In this document: in pieces, positions 7,600 through 16,886 of the stretch
Layout: every line of letters starts with the position of its first letter
How positions within the stretch are numbered: position 1 is the stretch's first letter
NCBI RefSeq assembly: GCF_003722335.1
Contig: NZ_CP026100.1
Coordinates: forward strand, 2,640,001 to 2,704,000
Source: Caulobacter flavus
Lineage (GTDB): Bacteria > Pseudomonadota > Alphaproteobacteria > Caulobacterales > Caulobacteraceae
DNA length: 64,000 nt
Direction of reading: 5' to 3'
Position numbers and translations under genes: made by a program
Notes under the pieces: model-generated
What the model was told of the DNA's origin: nothing
The model's input: only the letters and a program-made list of their open reading frames with translations
Databases searched by the model: none

Positions 7600-9408
7600 T
7601 CAATCCTCGTCCATCTTCAGGGCGGCGATGAAGGCTTCCTGCGGGATCTCGACCTTGCCGAACTGGCGCATCCGCTTCTTGCCGGCCTTCTGCTTGTCCA
7701 GAAGTTTCCGCTTACGCGAGGCGTCGCCGCCGTAGCACTTGGCCGTCACGTCCTTGCGCAGGGCGCGCACGGTTTCGCGGGCGATGATCCGGCCGCCGAT
7801 GGCCGCCTGGATCGGAATGACGAACATGTGCTGCGGGATGAGCTCCTTCATCTTCTCGCACATGCCCCGGCCGCGGCTCTCGGCGCGGTCGCGGTGGACC
7901 AGCATCGACAGGGCGTCGACGGGCTCGGCGTTGACCAGGATCGACATCTTCACCAGGTCGCCGACGCGATAGTCCTCGAGCTGGTAGTCGAAGCTGGCAT
8001 AGCCCTTCGAGATCGACTTCAGGCGGTCGTAGAAGTCGAAGACCACCTCGTTCAGCGGCAGGTCGTAGACGACCATGGCGCGGCTGCCGACGTAGCTGAG
8101 CTCGCGCTGCTGGCCGCGACGGTCCTGGCAGAGCTTGATCACGCCGCCGAGATATTCGTCCGGGGTGAAGATCGTCGCCTTGATCCAGGGCTCGGAGATG
8201 TTCTCGATCTGCATCACGTCCGGCAGGTCGGCCGGGTTGTGAAGCTCGATCTCCGAGCCGTCGCGCATGTGGATCTTGTAGACGACCGACGGCGCGGTCG
8301 CGATCAGGTCGAGGTCGAACTCGCGGGAGAGGCGTTCCTGGATGATCTCCAGGTGCAGGAGGCCAAGGAACCCGCAGCGGAAGCCGAAGCCCAGGGCGGC
8401 GCTCGATTCCATCTCGTAGGTGAAGCTGCCGTCGTTCAGGCGCAGCTTGCCGACGGCGGCGCGCAGGTCCTCGAAGTCGGCGGCGTCGACTGGGAAGAGG
8501 CCGCAGAACACGACGGGCTGGACTTCCTTGAAGCCCTTCAGGGCCTCGGCGGTCTGCTTCTTCTCGTCGGTGATGGTGTCGCCGACGGCGGCGTCGGCCA
8601 CTTCCTTGATCGAGGCGGTGAAGAAGCCGACCTCGCCGGGGCCCAGTTCCTGCACGTCGGTGGCCTTGGGCTTGAACACGCCCACCTTGTCGATGCGATG
8701 GGTGGCGCCGGTCTGCATCATGCGGACCTGCTGGCCGGCCTTCAGCGTGCCGTCGAAGATCCGCACCAGCACGACCACGCCCAGATAGGCGTCGTACCAG
8801 GCGTCGACCAGCAGGGCCTTCAGCGGGGCGTTGGCGTCGCCCTTGGGGGCGGGCAGGCGGGTGACGATGGCTTCCAGAACGTCGTGGATGCCCAGGCCCG
8901 ACTTGGCGCTGGCCAGCACCGCGTCGCTGGCGTCCAGGCCGATCAGGTCCTCGATCTGGGCGCGCACCCGGTCGGGTTCGGCGGCCGGCAGGTCGATCTT
9001 GTTGAGAACCGGGACGATCTCGTGGTTGTTGTCGATCGCCGAATAGACGTTGGCCAGGGTCTGGGCCTCCACGCCCTGCGAGGCGTCGACCACCAGGATC
9101 GAGCCTTCGCAGGCGGCCAGCGAACGGCTGACTTCGTAGGCGAAGTCGACGTGCCCAGGCGTGTCCATCAGGTTGAGGACGTAGGTCTCGCCGTCGTCGG
9201 CCTTGTAGTTCAGGCGCACGGTCTGCGCCTTGATGGTGATGCCGCGCTCCTTCTCGATGTCCATGTTGTCGAGAACCTGGGCGCTCATCTCGCGCGCGGT
9301 CAGGCCGCCCGTCTCCTGGATGAGACGGTCGGACAGGGTCGACTTGCCGTGGTCGATGTGGGCCACGATCGAGAAATTGCGGATTTTATCCAGGGGCGTA
9401 GAGCTCAT
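7600..9408 (-). CDS. lepA: elongation factor 4 (LepA), back-translocating ribosomal GTPase
   Basis: A 602-residue translational GTPase. The G-domain motifs are all present: AHIDHGKST (about 14-22, P-loop), DTPGHVDF (G3) and NKID (G4). Domain II, the EF-G-like III/V domains ([19 protein letters not shown] is the LepA signature) and the basic LepA-specific C-terminal domain ([25 protein letters not shown]) follow. It remodels stalled or mistranslocated ribosomes and helps initiation; it is cytoplasmic and membrane-associated under stress. The ATG at 9408 was chosen because the homologous [21 protein letters not shown] starts there, although the frame is open far upstream antisense to murC. It is divergent from murC, separated by 102 bases. 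Confidence 0.97.
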   Translation of the reverse strand: MSSTPLDKIRNFSIVAHIDHGKSTLSDRLIQETGGLTAREMSAQVLDNMDIEKERGITIKAQTVRLNYKADDGETYVLNLMDTPGHVDFAYEVSRSLAACEGSILVVDASQGVEAQTLANVYSAIDNNHEIVPVLNKIDLPAAEPDRVRAQIEDLIGLDASDAVLASAKSGLGIHDVLEAIVTRLPAPKGDANAPLKALLVDAWYDAYLGVVVLVRIFDGTLKAGQQVRMMQTGATHRIDKVGVFKPKATDVQELGPGEVGFFTASIKEVADAAVGDTITDEKKQTAEALKGFKEVQPVVFCGLFPVDAADFEDLRAAVGKLRLNDGSFTYEMESSAALGFGFRCGFLGLLHLEIIQERLSREFDLDLIATAPSVVYKIHMRDGSEIELHNPADLPDVMQIENISEPWIKATIFTPDEYLGGVIKLCQDRRGQQRELSYVGSRAMVVYDLPLNEVVFDFYDRLKSISKGYASFDYQLEDYRVGDLVKMSILVNAEPVDALSMLVHRDRAESRGRGMCEKMKELIPQHMFVIPIQAAIGGRIIARETVRALRKDVTAKCYGGDASRKRKLLDKQKAGKKRMRQFGKVEIPQEAFIAALKMDED

Positions 9409-9510
9409 GCGCGTGCGTCTATCACATTTGAACCGCTTCGCGAGAGGGCGTGAAGGGTTTGCGTCATCGACCCCGTTCACGGCGGGCGTCAAATCGTCTA
9501 ATCCGACGCG

Positions 9511-10929
9511 ATGAACCAGCGTCGACGCCCCGTCCCCTTCGAACTCGGCCCCGTGCACTTCATCGGCATCGGCGGCATCGGCATGTCCGGCATCGCCGAG
9601 ATCATGATCCGCATCGGCTACACCGTGCAGGGCAGCGATGCGAAGGCCAGCGCCAACACCGAGCGGCTCGAGAAGCTGGGCGCGCGCATCTTCGTGGGCC
9701 ACGACGCGGCCAATGTCGAAGGCGCCTCGGCCATCGTCTATTCGACGGCGGTGAAGGCCGATAACCCGGAAATGGTCGCCGGCCGCGACAAGCGCCTGCC
9801 GCTGGTTCGCCGCGCCGAGATGCTGGCCGAGCTGATGCGGCTTCAGTTCTCGGTCGCCGTGGGCGGCACGCACGGCAAGACGACCACGACCTCGATGGTG
9901 GCGACCCTGCTCGACGCCGGCGGCCTGGACCCGACGGTGGTCAACGGCGGCATCATCAACGCCTACGGCACCAACGCCAAGGTCGGCGAGGGCGACTGGA
10001 TCGTCGTCGAGGCCGACGAGAGCGACGGCTCGTTCCTGAAGCTGAAGTCGACGGTGGCCATCGTCACCAACATCGACGCCGAGCACCTGGACCACTGGGG
10101 CGACTTCGACGCGGTGAAGAAGGGCTTCCAGGACTTCATCGAGAACATCCCGTTCTACGGCTTCGCGGCCGTCTGCACCGATCATCCCGAAGTGCAGGCC
10201 CTGACCTCGCGCATCGAGAACCGGCGCCTGGTGACCTATGGCGCGAACCCGCAGGCCGAGGTGCGCGTCTCCAACGTCGAGATGGGCCCGGAAGGCGCGA
10301 CCTTCGACATCGCCATCTCGCCGCTCGAGGGCGAGACGATCCGCTACGAAGGCCTGAAGATGCCGATGGCGGGGCACCACAACGTGCTCAACGCCACGGC
10401 CGCCGTGGCCGTGGCCCGCGAGCTGGGCGTGGACGCCGAAGCGATCCGCGCGGGCCTGGCGGCCTTCGGCGGCGTCAAGCGCCGCTTCACGACGACGGGC
10501 GTGGCGGGCGGCATCCGTGTGGTCGACGACTATGGCCACCACCCGGTCGAGATCGCCGCCGTGCTGAAGGCCGCCCGCGCCGTCTCGACGGGCAAGGTGA
10601 TCGCCGTGGTTCAGCCGCACCGCTACACCCGCCTGCGCGACCTGATGACCGAGTTCTCCAGCTGCTTCAACGACGCCGACACCGTGGTCGTCGCCGACGT
10701 CTACACGGCCGGCGAGCAGCCGATCGAGGGCGTCGACCGCGACCACCTGGTCGAGGGTCTCAAGAAGTTCGGCCACCGCCGCGCCCTGCCGCTGGAAAGC
10801 CCGGCGGCCTTGCCGGCGCTGATCGCGGCCGAGGCGACCAGCGGCGACCTGGTGGTGCTGCTGGGGGCCGGCGACATCACGTCGTGGGCCTACGCCCTGC
10901 CGGGCCAGCTGGAAGCGCTGGCGAAGTAG
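9511..10929 (+). CDS. murC: UDP-N-acetylmuramate--L-alanine ligase
   Basis: The first ligase of peptidoglycan peptide synthesis, adding L-Ala to UDP-MurNAc with ATP in the cytoplasm. It has the N-terminal Rossmann-like motif GIGGIGMSG (19-27), the ATP-binding GTHGKTT (119-125), EADESDGSF (about 167-175), HH with the metal-linked IDAEHLDHW (about 192), and a C-terminal ligase domain with [12 protein letters not shown] and QPHRYTRL. The 472-residue length is normal. murB follows on the same strand after 125 bases that hold a palindromic repeat. No other dcw-cluster gene (murG, ftsW, ddl, ftsQAZ) occurs in the window. Confidence 0.97.
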   Translation: MNQRRRPVPFELGPVHFIGIGGIGMSGIAEIMIRIGYTVQGSDAKASANTERLEKLGARIFVGHDAANVEGASAIVYSTAVKADNPEMVAGRDKRLPLVRRAEMLAELMRLQFSVAVGGTHGKTTTTSMVATLLDAGGLDPTVVNGGIINAYGTNAKVGEGDWIVVEADESDGSFLKLKSTVAIVTNIDAEHLDHWGDFDAVKKGFQDFIENIPFYGFAAVCTDHPEVQALTSRIENRRLVTYGANPQAEVRVSNVEMGPEGATFDIAISPLEGETIRYEGLKMPMAGHHNVLNATAAVAVARELGVDAEAIRAGLAAFGGVKRRFTTTGVAGGIRVVDDYGHHPVEIAAVLKAARAVSTGKVIAVVQPHRYTRLRDLMTEFSSCFNDADTVVVADVYTAGEQPIEGVDRDHLVEGLKKFGHRRALPLESPAALPALIAAEATSGDLVVLLGAGDITSWAYALPGQLEALAK

Positions 10930-10944
10930 CTTTCGTGGGGGAAG

Positions 10945-11043
10945 ACCCCCTCAGTCGCTCCGCGACAGCTCCCCCAGAGGGGGAGCATCTGGAAAAACGA
11001 TCCTCCCCCTCTGGGGGAGGTGGCCCGTAGGGCCGGAGGGGGC
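10945..11043. repeat. extragenic palindromic element, family A, uninterrupted copy
   Basis: Contains CCCCCTCAGTCGCTCCGCGA, a CTCCCCCAGAGGGGGAG hairpin, a short variable middle, then GATCCTCCCCCTCTGGGGG with AGGTGGCCC, an AGGGCC half and GGAGGGGG. It sits between murC and murB. This copy shows the uninterrupted palindrome into which a 104-bp element has inserted at two other loci. Confidence 0.85.
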
Positions 11044-11054
11044 CTCGCAGCGCC

Positions 11055-11981
11055 ATGACCTGGAAGACCAATCTCCCCGCCGTGCGCGGCAAGCTGCTGA
11101 TCGACGAGGCCCTGGCCCCGTTCACCTGGTTCCGCGTCGGCGGGCCGGCCGACGTGGTGTTCCTGCCGGCCGACGAACAGGACCTGTCCGATTTCCTGAA
11201 GGCCCTGGACCCGGCCGTGCCGGTGATGGCCATCGGGGTGGGCTCCAACCTGCTGGTCCGCGACGGCGGCGTCGAGGGCGTGATCATCCGCCTGGGCAAG
11301 GGCTTCAACACGGTCGAGGCCCTTGGCGACAACCGCATCAGGGCCGGCAGCGCCGTGCCCGATGCCATCCTCGCCCGCAAGGCGGCCGAGGCCGGCATCG
11401 CCGGGCTGGAGTTCTATGCCGGCATCCCCGGCACGATCGGCGGCGCGGTGATCATGAACGCCGGCTGCTATGGCTCGGAGACGGTGAACGTCGTCAAGTC
11501 GGTGCGTGTGATGGACCGTTCGGGCGCGGCGCGCGAGCTTTCGGTGGACGAGCTTCACTACACCTACCGCCACAGCGCGCTGCAGGACGGCGACGCCGTG
11601 ATCGTGCTCGATGCGGTCTATGAAGGGACCGCCGACGAGCCGGCCGCCATCAAGGCCCGCATGAGCGAGATCACCTCCCGCCGCGAGACAACCCAGCCGA
11701 TCCGCGAGAAGACCGGCGGCTCGACCTTCAAGAACCCGCCGGGCCACTCGTCGTGGAAGCTGGTCGACGAGGCCGGCTGGCGCGGCAAGCACTTCTCCGC
11801 GAGCGGGAAAGAGGGTGGCGGGGCGATGTTCTCGCCGCTGCACAGCAACTTCCTGATCAACACCGGCGAGGCCACCGCGGCAGACCTGGAAGGCCTGGGC
11901 GACACCGTCCGCGCCGACGTTCTCGCCAAGACCGGCGTCCAGCTGGACTGGGAAATCAAGCGGATCGGCCGCCCCGCCTGA
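11055..11981 (+). CDS. murB: UDP-N-acetylenolpyruvoylglucosamine reductase
   Basis: An NADPH-dependent flavoenzyme that reduces UDP-GlcNAc-enolpyruvate to UDP-MurNAc, the step before MurC. FAD-binding motifs are [11 protein letters not shown] (about 24-34), [12 protein letters not shown] (61-72) and [18 protein letters not shown] (123-140). The general-acid Ser is S223 in GGSTFKNP, and the C-terminal Glu is E300 in LDWEIKRIG. It has the short type IIa-like architecture with the alphaproteobacterial [14 protein letters not shown] loop. At 308 residues it is typical. It is transcribed with murC, separated only by a palindromic repeat. Confidence 0.97.
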   Translation: MTWKTNLPAVRGKLLIDEALAPFTWFRVGGPADVVFLPADEQDLSDFLKALDPAVPVMAIGVGSNLLVRDGGVEGVIIRLGKGFNTVEALGDNRIRAGSAVPDAILARKAAEAGIAGLEFYAGIPGTIGGAVIMNAGCYGSETVNVVKSVRVMDRSGAARELSVDELHYTYRHSALQDGDAVIVLDAVYEGTADEPAAIKARMSEITSRRETTQPIREKTGGSTFKNPPGHSSWKLVDEAGWRGKHFSASGKEGGGAMFSPLHSNFLINTGEATAADLEGLGDTVRADVLAKTGVQLDWEIKRIGRPA

Positions 11982-11988
11982 CGGCGGA

Positions 11989-12094
11989 CCCCCTCAGTCG
12001 GCTTTGCCGACAGCTCCCCCAGAGGGGGAGCATCTTCTTGGCGCGGCGCTCTTAGATCCCTCCGGGGGAGGTGGCCCGAAGGGCCAGAGGGGGG
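11989..12094. repeat. extragenic palindromic element, family A, diverged copy
   Basis: It starts ACCCCCTCAGTCGGCTTTGCC, continues with the CTCCCCCAGAGGGGGAG hairpin and ends with the GGGGGAGGTGGCCC, AGGGCC and GAGGGGG module. The second palindrome has decayed (TCCCTCCGGGGGAGG). It lies just after the murB stop. Confidence 0.8.
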
Positions 12095-12126
12095 ACGTTT
12101 TCAGCTTCCGCTGAGCTCATCAGCCG

Positions 12127-12173
12127 CTCCCCTCTCCGTCGCCTTCGGCGACACCTCTCCCACAGGGAGAGGG
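12127..12173. repeat. second palindromic repeat type (family B)
   Basis: TCCCCTCTCCGTCGCCTTCGG continues to CCCACAGGGAGAGGG. An inner hairpin GTCGCC/GGCGAC is nested in a CCCTCTCC/GGGAGAGGG pairing. It ends 8 bases before the stop of the symporter gene on the minus strand, so it may serve as its 3' end. Confidence 0.65.
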
Positions 12174-12180
12174 TCTCCAA

Positions 12181-13473
12181 TTACACGTCCTTCTTCGACA
12201 GGTACTCCGGCACGTCGATCTCCTTTTCCCACCTGGCCACGGCCGTGGCGATCGACAGGTCGCAGGTGACGTTAGGCATTGTGCGGATCATGTCGAGGAT
12301 GCGGTCGAAGGGCAGGATGAAGCCGACGATGATCGCCGTCTGGGCCGGGCCGACGCCGATCGTGGCCAGGACGGCGGCCAGCACGAACAGCGAACCCGAC
12401 GGCACCGGCGCCACGCCCATGGCCACGATGGTGGTGGTCACCGCCACCAGGGCGTAGTCGGCCAGGGTCAGCGGCACGCCGAAGGCCTGTGCGGCGAACA
12501 GGGTCAGCATGGCGACGTACATCGCCGTGCCGTCCATGCCGATCGTGGCCCCAAGCGGCAGGACCGTCGACGAGATCGACGGCTTGATCCCCAGGTTCTC
12601 TTCGGCCACCCGGATCGCCACCGGCAGGGTCGCCGAGCTGGACGAGGTGGAGAAGCCGACCAGGATGGCGTCCATGCAGCCGCGATAGAACGGGATCAGC
12701 GGCAGCCAGGCGCCCAGCCGCACCACGGCGGCGTGGGTGACGAAGGTCTGGATCGCCGCGCCGATGATCACGCAGACGCCCAGCTTGGCCACGTGCAGGA
12801 AGGTCTCCGGCCCGTTCGTGCCCATGACCACGGCGATCAGGGCGAACACCCCGAACGGCGCGGCCTCCATCACGAAGCCGACGATGCGCAGCATGACCTC
12901 GCTGGCGCTGGCCAGCAGCCGGGCCACGGGCTCGCCGTCCTTGCCCGCCACGATCACCCCGGCCCCGACCAGCACGGCGAAGAAGATGATCGCCAGGGTC
13001 TCGCCTTCGGCCAGGGCCTTGATCGGATTGAGCGGCACGATGCCGATGAACAGCTCGGCCGGCGACTTGGGCGGGGCCACGGCCTGGGGAGCGGCGTTAT
13101 GCAGGTCGGCCCCGACGCCGGGACCCAGCAGGCTGGCGATGGACAGGCCGATGCAGACCGCCACCAGCGTGGTCAGCACGTACATGGCGATGGTCTTGAC
13201 GCCGATGCCGCCCAGCCGCTTGGCGTCGCCCAGCTGGGCCACGCCCGACGCGATGATCACGAACACTAGCGGGGCCACCATCATGCGGATCAGCCGCACG
13301 AAGATGTCGCCCATCCACTTGAGGCTGGTCGCCCCCTCGCCCCAGAAGTAGCCGACCACGGCGCCCAGCACGAGCGCGGCCAGGATCCGCTTCCACAGCG
13401 AGATCCCGAACCAGACCTGCAGCGGGTTCTTGCGGGGCGAGGGCGGCGGCGCGGCGGCGGGGGCGTCGGTCAT
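12181..13473 (-). CDS. dicarboxylate/amino acid:cation symporter (DAACS family, 430 aa)
   Basis: A GltP/DctA-type inner-membrane secondary transporter with about eight membrane helices and two re-entrant hairpins. The serine-rich HP1 motif is FSTSSSSATLPVA, and the TM7/HP2 region reads GATIGMDGTAMY, where most relatives have ATINMDGTA. That Asn-to-Gly difference lies next to the sodium site. The Pro-rich and charged N-terminus (1-20) is probably cytosolic. The length is normal. Likely substrates are C4-dicarboxylates, glutamate or aspartate taken up with H+ or Na+. It is a single-gene unit between palindromic repeats, with no transport regulator beside it. Confidence 0.92.
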   Translation of the reverse strand: MTDAPAAAPPPSPRKNPLQVWFGISLWKRILAALVLGAVVGYFWGEGATSLKWMGDIFVRLIRMMVAPLVFVIIASGVAQLGDAKRLGGIGVKTIAMYVLTTLVAVCIGLSIASLLGPGVGADLHNAAPQAVAPPKSPAELFIGIVPLNPIKALAEGETLAIIFFAVLVGAGVIVAGKDGEPVARLLASASEVMLRIVGFVMEAAPFGVFALIAVVMGTNGPETFLHVAKLGVCVIIGAAIQTFVTHAAVVRLGAWLPLIPFYRGCMDAILVGFSTSSSSATLPVAIRVAEENLGIKPSISSTVLPLGATIGMDGTAMYVAMLTLFAAQAFGVPLTLADYALVAVTTTIVAMGVAPVPSGSLFVLAAVLATIGVGPAQTAIIVGFILPFDRILDMIRTMPNVTCDLSIATAVARWEKEIDVPEYLSKKDV

Positions 13474-13537
13474 GCCGCTGAGAGCACGGCGTTATCCGAG
13501 GCGGGTCAAGGGGGCTGCATACGCCCCGCTTTCTGAA

Positions 13538-13576
13538 CTCCCGTCGTTCCCGCCCTTGTGGCGGGAATGACGGGAG
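13538..13576. repeat. palindromic hairpin repeat (family D)
   Basis: Arms CTCCCGTCGTTCCCGCC (13538-13554) and GGCGGGAATGACGGGAG (13560-13576) pair with one G-T mismatch around a 5-base loop. It lies in the 124-bp gap between the symporter and the epimerase, downstream of neither start codon, and looks like a dispersed extragenic palindrome. Confidence 0.7.
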
Positions 13577-13597
13577 GGAGGAGGCGAGGCTATCCCC

Positions 13598-14611
13598 TCA
13601 AATCCACAGTCCCTCGGCGTCCACGCCGTCCCCCCAGAACCCCGCCGTCGGCGGGGTGATCCGCCCGGCCGTCACGCGCAGGCCGCCCGGGTGGTCTTCC
13701 TTCAGCCACCAGGGCCCGTCGAGGTCGGCGAAGGCGCATTCGGCGGCCAGGTGCAGGGCGGGCGCGATGGCCAGCGACGAGGCGACCATGCAACCGGTCA
13801 TCAGGGTGAAGCCCAGGTCCTTGGCCGCCCGCAGCATGGTCAGCGCCTCGGTCAGGCCGCCGGACTTGTCGAGCTTGAGGTTCACGGCCTGGTAGCGGGC
13901 GCGCAGGGCCGGCAGGTCGGCGGCGGTGTGCACCGACTCGTCGGCGCAGATCGGGAAGGGCGGCGCGTAGCCTTCGAGCGCGGCGTCCTCGCCAGCGGGC
14001 AGGGGCTGTTCGACCAGGGCGATGTTGAGGCGCGAGAGCTGGTCTTCCAGCCCGCGCAGGATGTCGAAGGTCCAGCCCTCGTTGGGGTCGACGATCAGGG
14101 CGGCGGCGGGCGCGGCCTGGGCCACGGCGGCGAGGCGAGCGGCGGGGTCTTCGGCCGACAGCTTGACCTTGATCAGCGGCGCGTCGGCGACCTTGCGGGC
14201 CGCCTCGGCCATGGCGTCCGGCGTGTCCAGGCTGACGGTGACGGCGGTGACCAGCGAGGGCGGGACGGCAAGGCCGGTGGCCGCCGCCACCGAGACGCCG
14301 GACGCCTTGGCCCGCAAGTCCCAGATCGCGCAGTCCAGGGCGTTGCGCGCGGCGCCGGCCGGCAGCAGGGCCAGGGCCTCGGCGAGATCGCCGCCCGTGG
14401 CGATCAGGCGGGCGGCGGGGGCCAGCTGCGCCTCGACGGCCTGCACGGTCTCGCCGTAGCGGGCATAGGGCACGCTCTCGCCCCGGCCGATGTGGCCGCC
14501 CTCGGCGATCTCGACCACCACCACGGCGGCGGCGGTCTTGACCCCCCGCGAGATGCGGAACGGCGCGGCGAGCGGATGGCTGACGGGGCGAACGGCGACG
14601 AGACGGCTCAT
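13598..14611 (-). CDS. dgcA: enolase-superfamily racemase/epimerase, DgcA / L-Ala-D/L-Glu epimerase type
   Basis: A cytoplasmic muconate-lactonising-type enolase-superfamily enzyme of 337 residues. It has the capping domain with FRISRGVKT (18-26), and in the barrel the KxK pair K148/K150, metal ligands D175 (ALIVDPNEGW), E201 (VEQPLPAGED) and D224 (CADES), and the second-base lysine in NLKLDKSGG (K246/K249). This arrangement is shared by L-Ala-D/L-Glu epimerases, which recycle murein dipeptides, and by N-acetyl-D-Glu racemase DgcA of alphaproteobacteria; the PFRISRGVKT start favours the latter annotation. No peptidoglycan-recycling gene is adjacent, so the substrate stays open. Confidence 0.85.
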   Translation of the reverse strand: MSRLVAVRPVSHPLAAPFRISRGVKTAAAVVVVEIAEGGHIGRGESVPYARYGETVQAVEAQLAPAARLIATGGDLAEALALLPAGAARNALDCAIWDLRAKASGVSVAAATGLAVPPSLVTAVTVSLDTPDAMAEAARKVADAPLIKVKLSAEDPAARLAAVAQAAPAAALIVDPNEGWTFDILRGLEDQLSRLNIALVEQPLPAGEDAALEGYAPPFPICADESVHTAADLPALRARYQAVNLKLDKSGGLTEALTMLRAAKDLGFTLMTGCMVASSLAIAPALHLAAECAFADLDGPWWLKEDHPGGLRVTAGRITPPTAGFWGDGVDAEGLWI

Positions 14612-14651
14612 GCCCCTGGCTTGGCGCCGTTCGAAGCGTTTGGCGAGAGGA

Positions 14652-14876
14652 TCAGCGCTTGCCCAGGCGGGGCAGGGGCGAGTCGGCGCGGCGTTCGGCC
14701 ATGACCCGAAGGGCCAGGCGCGGACGGATCACGAAGAGGCCGGCCCAGACCAGCAGCACGCCGGCGTAGGTGACCGAGCCCCACACCCCGGCCGGACGGC
14801 CCGGGCGGGCCACGCGCACGCGGCGGGCGGTGCGGACGGGAGCGTCGAAGAACTGGGTCATGGCGATGTCGGTCAT
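14652..14876 (-). CDS. small single-pass membrane protein (74 aa)
   Basis: The product has an Arg-rich N-terminal half (VRTARRVRVARPGRP), one membrane helix (about 31-50, GSVTYAGVLLVWAGLFVI) and an Arg-rich tail ending LPRLGKR. Basic residues flank the helix on both sides, so topology is unclear. The ATG at 14876 is followed by a second ATG at codon 6 that could be the true start. It lies 40 bases upstream of the epimerase on the same strand and may share its transcript. I do not recognise a family; codon bias supports a real gene. Confidence 0.55.
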   Translation of the reverse strand: MTDIAMTQFFDAPVRTARRVRVARPGRPAGVWGSVTYAGVLLVWAGLFVIRPRLALRVMAERRADSPLPRLGKR

Positions 14877-14990
14877 GGCTTCCTCCGTGGACGCTCGGAC
14901 CCTGAGCCACCGGTGCGTCAGAACCGGACGTATAGCCGAACGCCTCGCGCATCCTTATGTCAGGGGCGCAACACGCCTATCGGAGTTCCC

Positions 14991-15302
14991 ATGTCGAAGC
15001 CCGTCACCATCAACATCCCGCACGAACTCGGCGTGGCCGAGGCCAAGCGCCGGATCGAGAACGGCTTCGAGCAGCTGGGCGCCCAGATCCCCGGCGGCCT
15101 GGCCAACGTCACCAAGGCCTGGCGCGACGACGTGCTGGACTTCTCGGCCCTGGTCATGGGCCAGGCCATCACCGGCAAGCTGAACGTGGCGGCCAACGTG
15201 GTGATCGTCGAGGTCGTGCTGCCGGGCCTCCTTGGCATGATCGCCGGCAAGATCACCGGCCAGGTCAAGAAGCAGGGAACGCTGCTGCTGGAGAAGAAGT
15301 AG
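14991..15302 (+). CDS. polyhydroxyalkanoic acid system (PHA granule region) family protein
   Basis: A 103-residue protein matching the PHA_gran_rgn family: it starts with VTINIPHELGVAEAKRRIENGFEQL, where the conserved helix carries EAxxRI, and continues with a beta strand pair (LDFSALVMGQAITGKLNVAANVVIVEVVLP) and a C-terminal helix rich in Ala/Gly/Lys. Proteins of this family were first noticed in PHA granule operons but are widespread and of unknown mechanism. The ATG at 14991 gives the conserved N-terminus; longer frames upstream do not. No phaC or phasin gene is in the window. Confidence 0.8.
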   Translation: MSKPVTINIPHELGVAEAKRRIENGFEQLGAQIPGGLANVTKAWRDDVLDFSALVMGQAITGKLNVAANVVIVEVVLPGLLGMIAGKITGQVKKQGTLLLEKK

Positions 15303-15394
15303 GCCGCCGGCCTGCACCGAATATCCACGCGGCCTCCATCGGCGTTCCTGATCCGATGAGGCATGCTCCTCGTCATGGCTGATGGAGCGGTGCG

Positions 15395-15946
15395 ATGGGT
15401 GCGTCCGTGAAGGGAAGAACCGTGAGGGTGGTCGGCTGGGGGCTGGCGGCGCTGCTGCTGGCCGCGCCCTGGCTGGCCATGCGGGTCACCGACGAGGTGG
15501 CCTGGAGCGCGGGGGACTTCGCCCTGTTCGCCGCGATGCTGGGCGGGGCCGGCCTGACGCTGGAACTAGCGGCGATGCGCAGTCGCGACCTGGCCTATCG
15601 GGCGGGGGCGGTGCTCGCCGTCGGCGCGGCCTTCCTGATGGTCTGGGCCTGCCTGGCGGTCGGGATCGTCGGCGGCGAGGGCGACCCGATCAACCTGGCC
15701 TATCCCGGCGTCGTGGTCCTGGGTCTGGCGGCGGCCGCCTTGGGACGCTTTCGGGCCTCCGGGCTCTCGCGGGCCATGTTGGTCGTCGCCGCGGCCCTGG
15801 TCGCCGTCGCCGTGTTCGCTTTGGCGCGGGGCGCGGGCGGACCGCCGGGCGAGACGACCGCGATCCTGGTCGCCCACGGCGTGTTCGCCGGGCTCTTCCT
15901 GGGCGCGTCGCTACTGTTTGGCCTGGCCGCGCGGCGGGGCGGCTAG
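15395..15946 (+). CDS. multi-pass membrane protein of unknown function (183 aa)
   Basis: An inner-membrane protein with about six hydrophobic helices (near 11-30, 40-58, 69-93, 104-118, 125-143, 158-178) joined by short Arg-rich cytoplasmic loops. A charged leader (MGASVKGRTVR) precedes helix 1. No catalytic or transport motif is seen, and I cannot name a family with confidence. Its stop overlaps by four bases the stop of the convergent iron-permease-family gene. It stands alone after a 92-base gap that follows the PHA-system gene. Confidence 0.7.
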   Translation: MGASVKGRTVRVVGWGLAALLLAAPWLAMRVTDEVAWSAGDFALFAAMLGGAGLTLELAAMRSRDLAYRAGAVLAVGAAFLMVWACLAVGIVGGEGDPINLAYPGVVVLGLAAAALGRFRASGLSRAMLVVAAALVAVAVFALARGAGGPPGETTAILVAHGVFAGLFLGASLLFGLAARRGG

Positions 15947-16401
15947 CGCTTGGCCCTGGCCGGCGCGCGCCTACGTGGCGCGGGCTTGCTGTCCAATTCG
16001 CCCTTGCCGTGCCGCTCACGCAATGCCGTCACCTTCTCCAGCCGGTTGTGAGCCAGGTCGGCGGCCTTCTTGCAGCGGGCGTGGAGCGCATCCAGCTCCT
16101 TTTTCGACAGCTTCTCGATGCCGACGAAGTCGTTGTCGGCGGTCGACGACAAGATCAGTTCGTCGAGCTTGGTCTGAAGCGCCTCGCTATCGCGGTTCTG
16201 GGTGTTCTGGATCAGGAACACCATCAGGAAGGTGATGATGGTCGTGCCGGTGTTGATCACCAGCTGCCAGGTCTCGGAGAACTTGAAGATCGGACCGGAC
16301 GCCGCCCACAGGATCACCAGCGCCAGGCACGCCAGGAAGGTCGCCGGCTTGCCGGCGGCGAGGGCGGTGGCGTTGGCGAACCTGGCGAAGAACTTGTCCA
16401 A
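15943..16401 (-). CDS. low-affinity iron permease family protein (152 aa)
   Basis: The N-terminal half holds two membrane helices, the second within GTTIITFLMVFLIQNTQNRDSEALQTKLDELI, which is the signature of the low-affinity iron permease family (PF04120). The C-terminal half is a charged helix (KELDALHARCKKAADLAHNR) followed by a Pro/Arg/Lys-rich tail (PAPRRRAPARAKR). Bacterial members are named after fungal Fet4, but iron transport has hardly been shown for these short forms. Convergent with the membrane protein at 15395, and co-oriented with the DUF983 gene 49 bases upstream. Confidence 0.85.
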   Translation of the reverse strand: MDKFFARFANATALAAGKPATFLACLALVILWAASGPIFKFSETWQLVINTGTTIITFLMVFLIQNTQNRDSEALQTKLDELILSSTADNDFVGIEKLSKKELDALHARCKKAADLAHNRLEKVTALRERHGKGELDSKPAPRRRAPARAKR

Positions 16402-16450
16402 GGGCGGGCTCCGGCGATCCTGACGGAAACGCCAAAGCCCCCGTTCGTGT

Positions 16451-16864
16451 TCAGAGCCGTCGCGGATCGTGGTCGTGCCGTCCCAGGCTCTCGAACTTGC
16501 CTTCCTCGGCCTTGTTGACGAACTGCGAGGCCACCAGCCAGGCCTTCACCGGACGCAGGGTGGCCAGGCAGCCGAGGATCATGGCCGGGAACACGGTCAC
16601 GAAATGCACCCAGATCGGCGGGCGATAGACCACCTCGACCCAGGCGAAGACGAAGGTCACCAGTATGCCGACGCCGCTCATCACGAAGAAGGCCGGGCCG
16701 TCGGCCGGCTCGGCGAAGCCGTAGTCCAGGCCACAGTGGTCGCAGGCCGGGGCGAGCGCCAGGAAGCCCTTGAACAGCTTGCCCTCGCCGCAGCGCGGGC
16801 AGCGCTGGCGAAAGCCGCTGACGATGGGCGAGGGCGGGTCGAAAAACTCGTGTCCGGGCGTCAT
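16451..16864 (-). CDS. DUF983 domain membrane protein with zinc-ribbon (137 aa)
   Basis: A small membrane protein. Two CxxC pairs (C22/C25 in RCPRCGEGKLF and C41/C44 in CDHCGLDYGF) form a zinc ribbon typical of DUF983. Two membrane helices follow (about 61-77 and 88-104), and the tail (HDHDPRRL) is charged. In many alphaproteobacteria DUF983 proteins are linked to cytochrome oxidase loci, but none is here. Its start lies 46 bases from the next plus-strand ATG, facing a MocR regulator, and the palindrome at 16887-16924 lies between them, so it may be a target of that regulator. Confidence 0.85.
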   Translation of the reverse strand: MTPGHEFFDPPSPIVSGFRQRCPRCGEGKLFKGFLALAPACDHCGLDYGFAEPADGPAFFVMSGVGILVTFVFAWVEVVYRPPIWVHFVTVFPAMILGCLATLRPVKAWLVASQFVNKAEEGKFESLGRHDHDPRRL

Positions 16865-16886
16865 GACCCCTACCTACAATCCGAGA

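Noticed and set aside
9409..10776. Possible long N-terminal extension of LepA opposite murC
   Set aside because: The frame is open only because it is antisense to murC; the conserved LepA start and ribosome spacing place the ATG at 9408.
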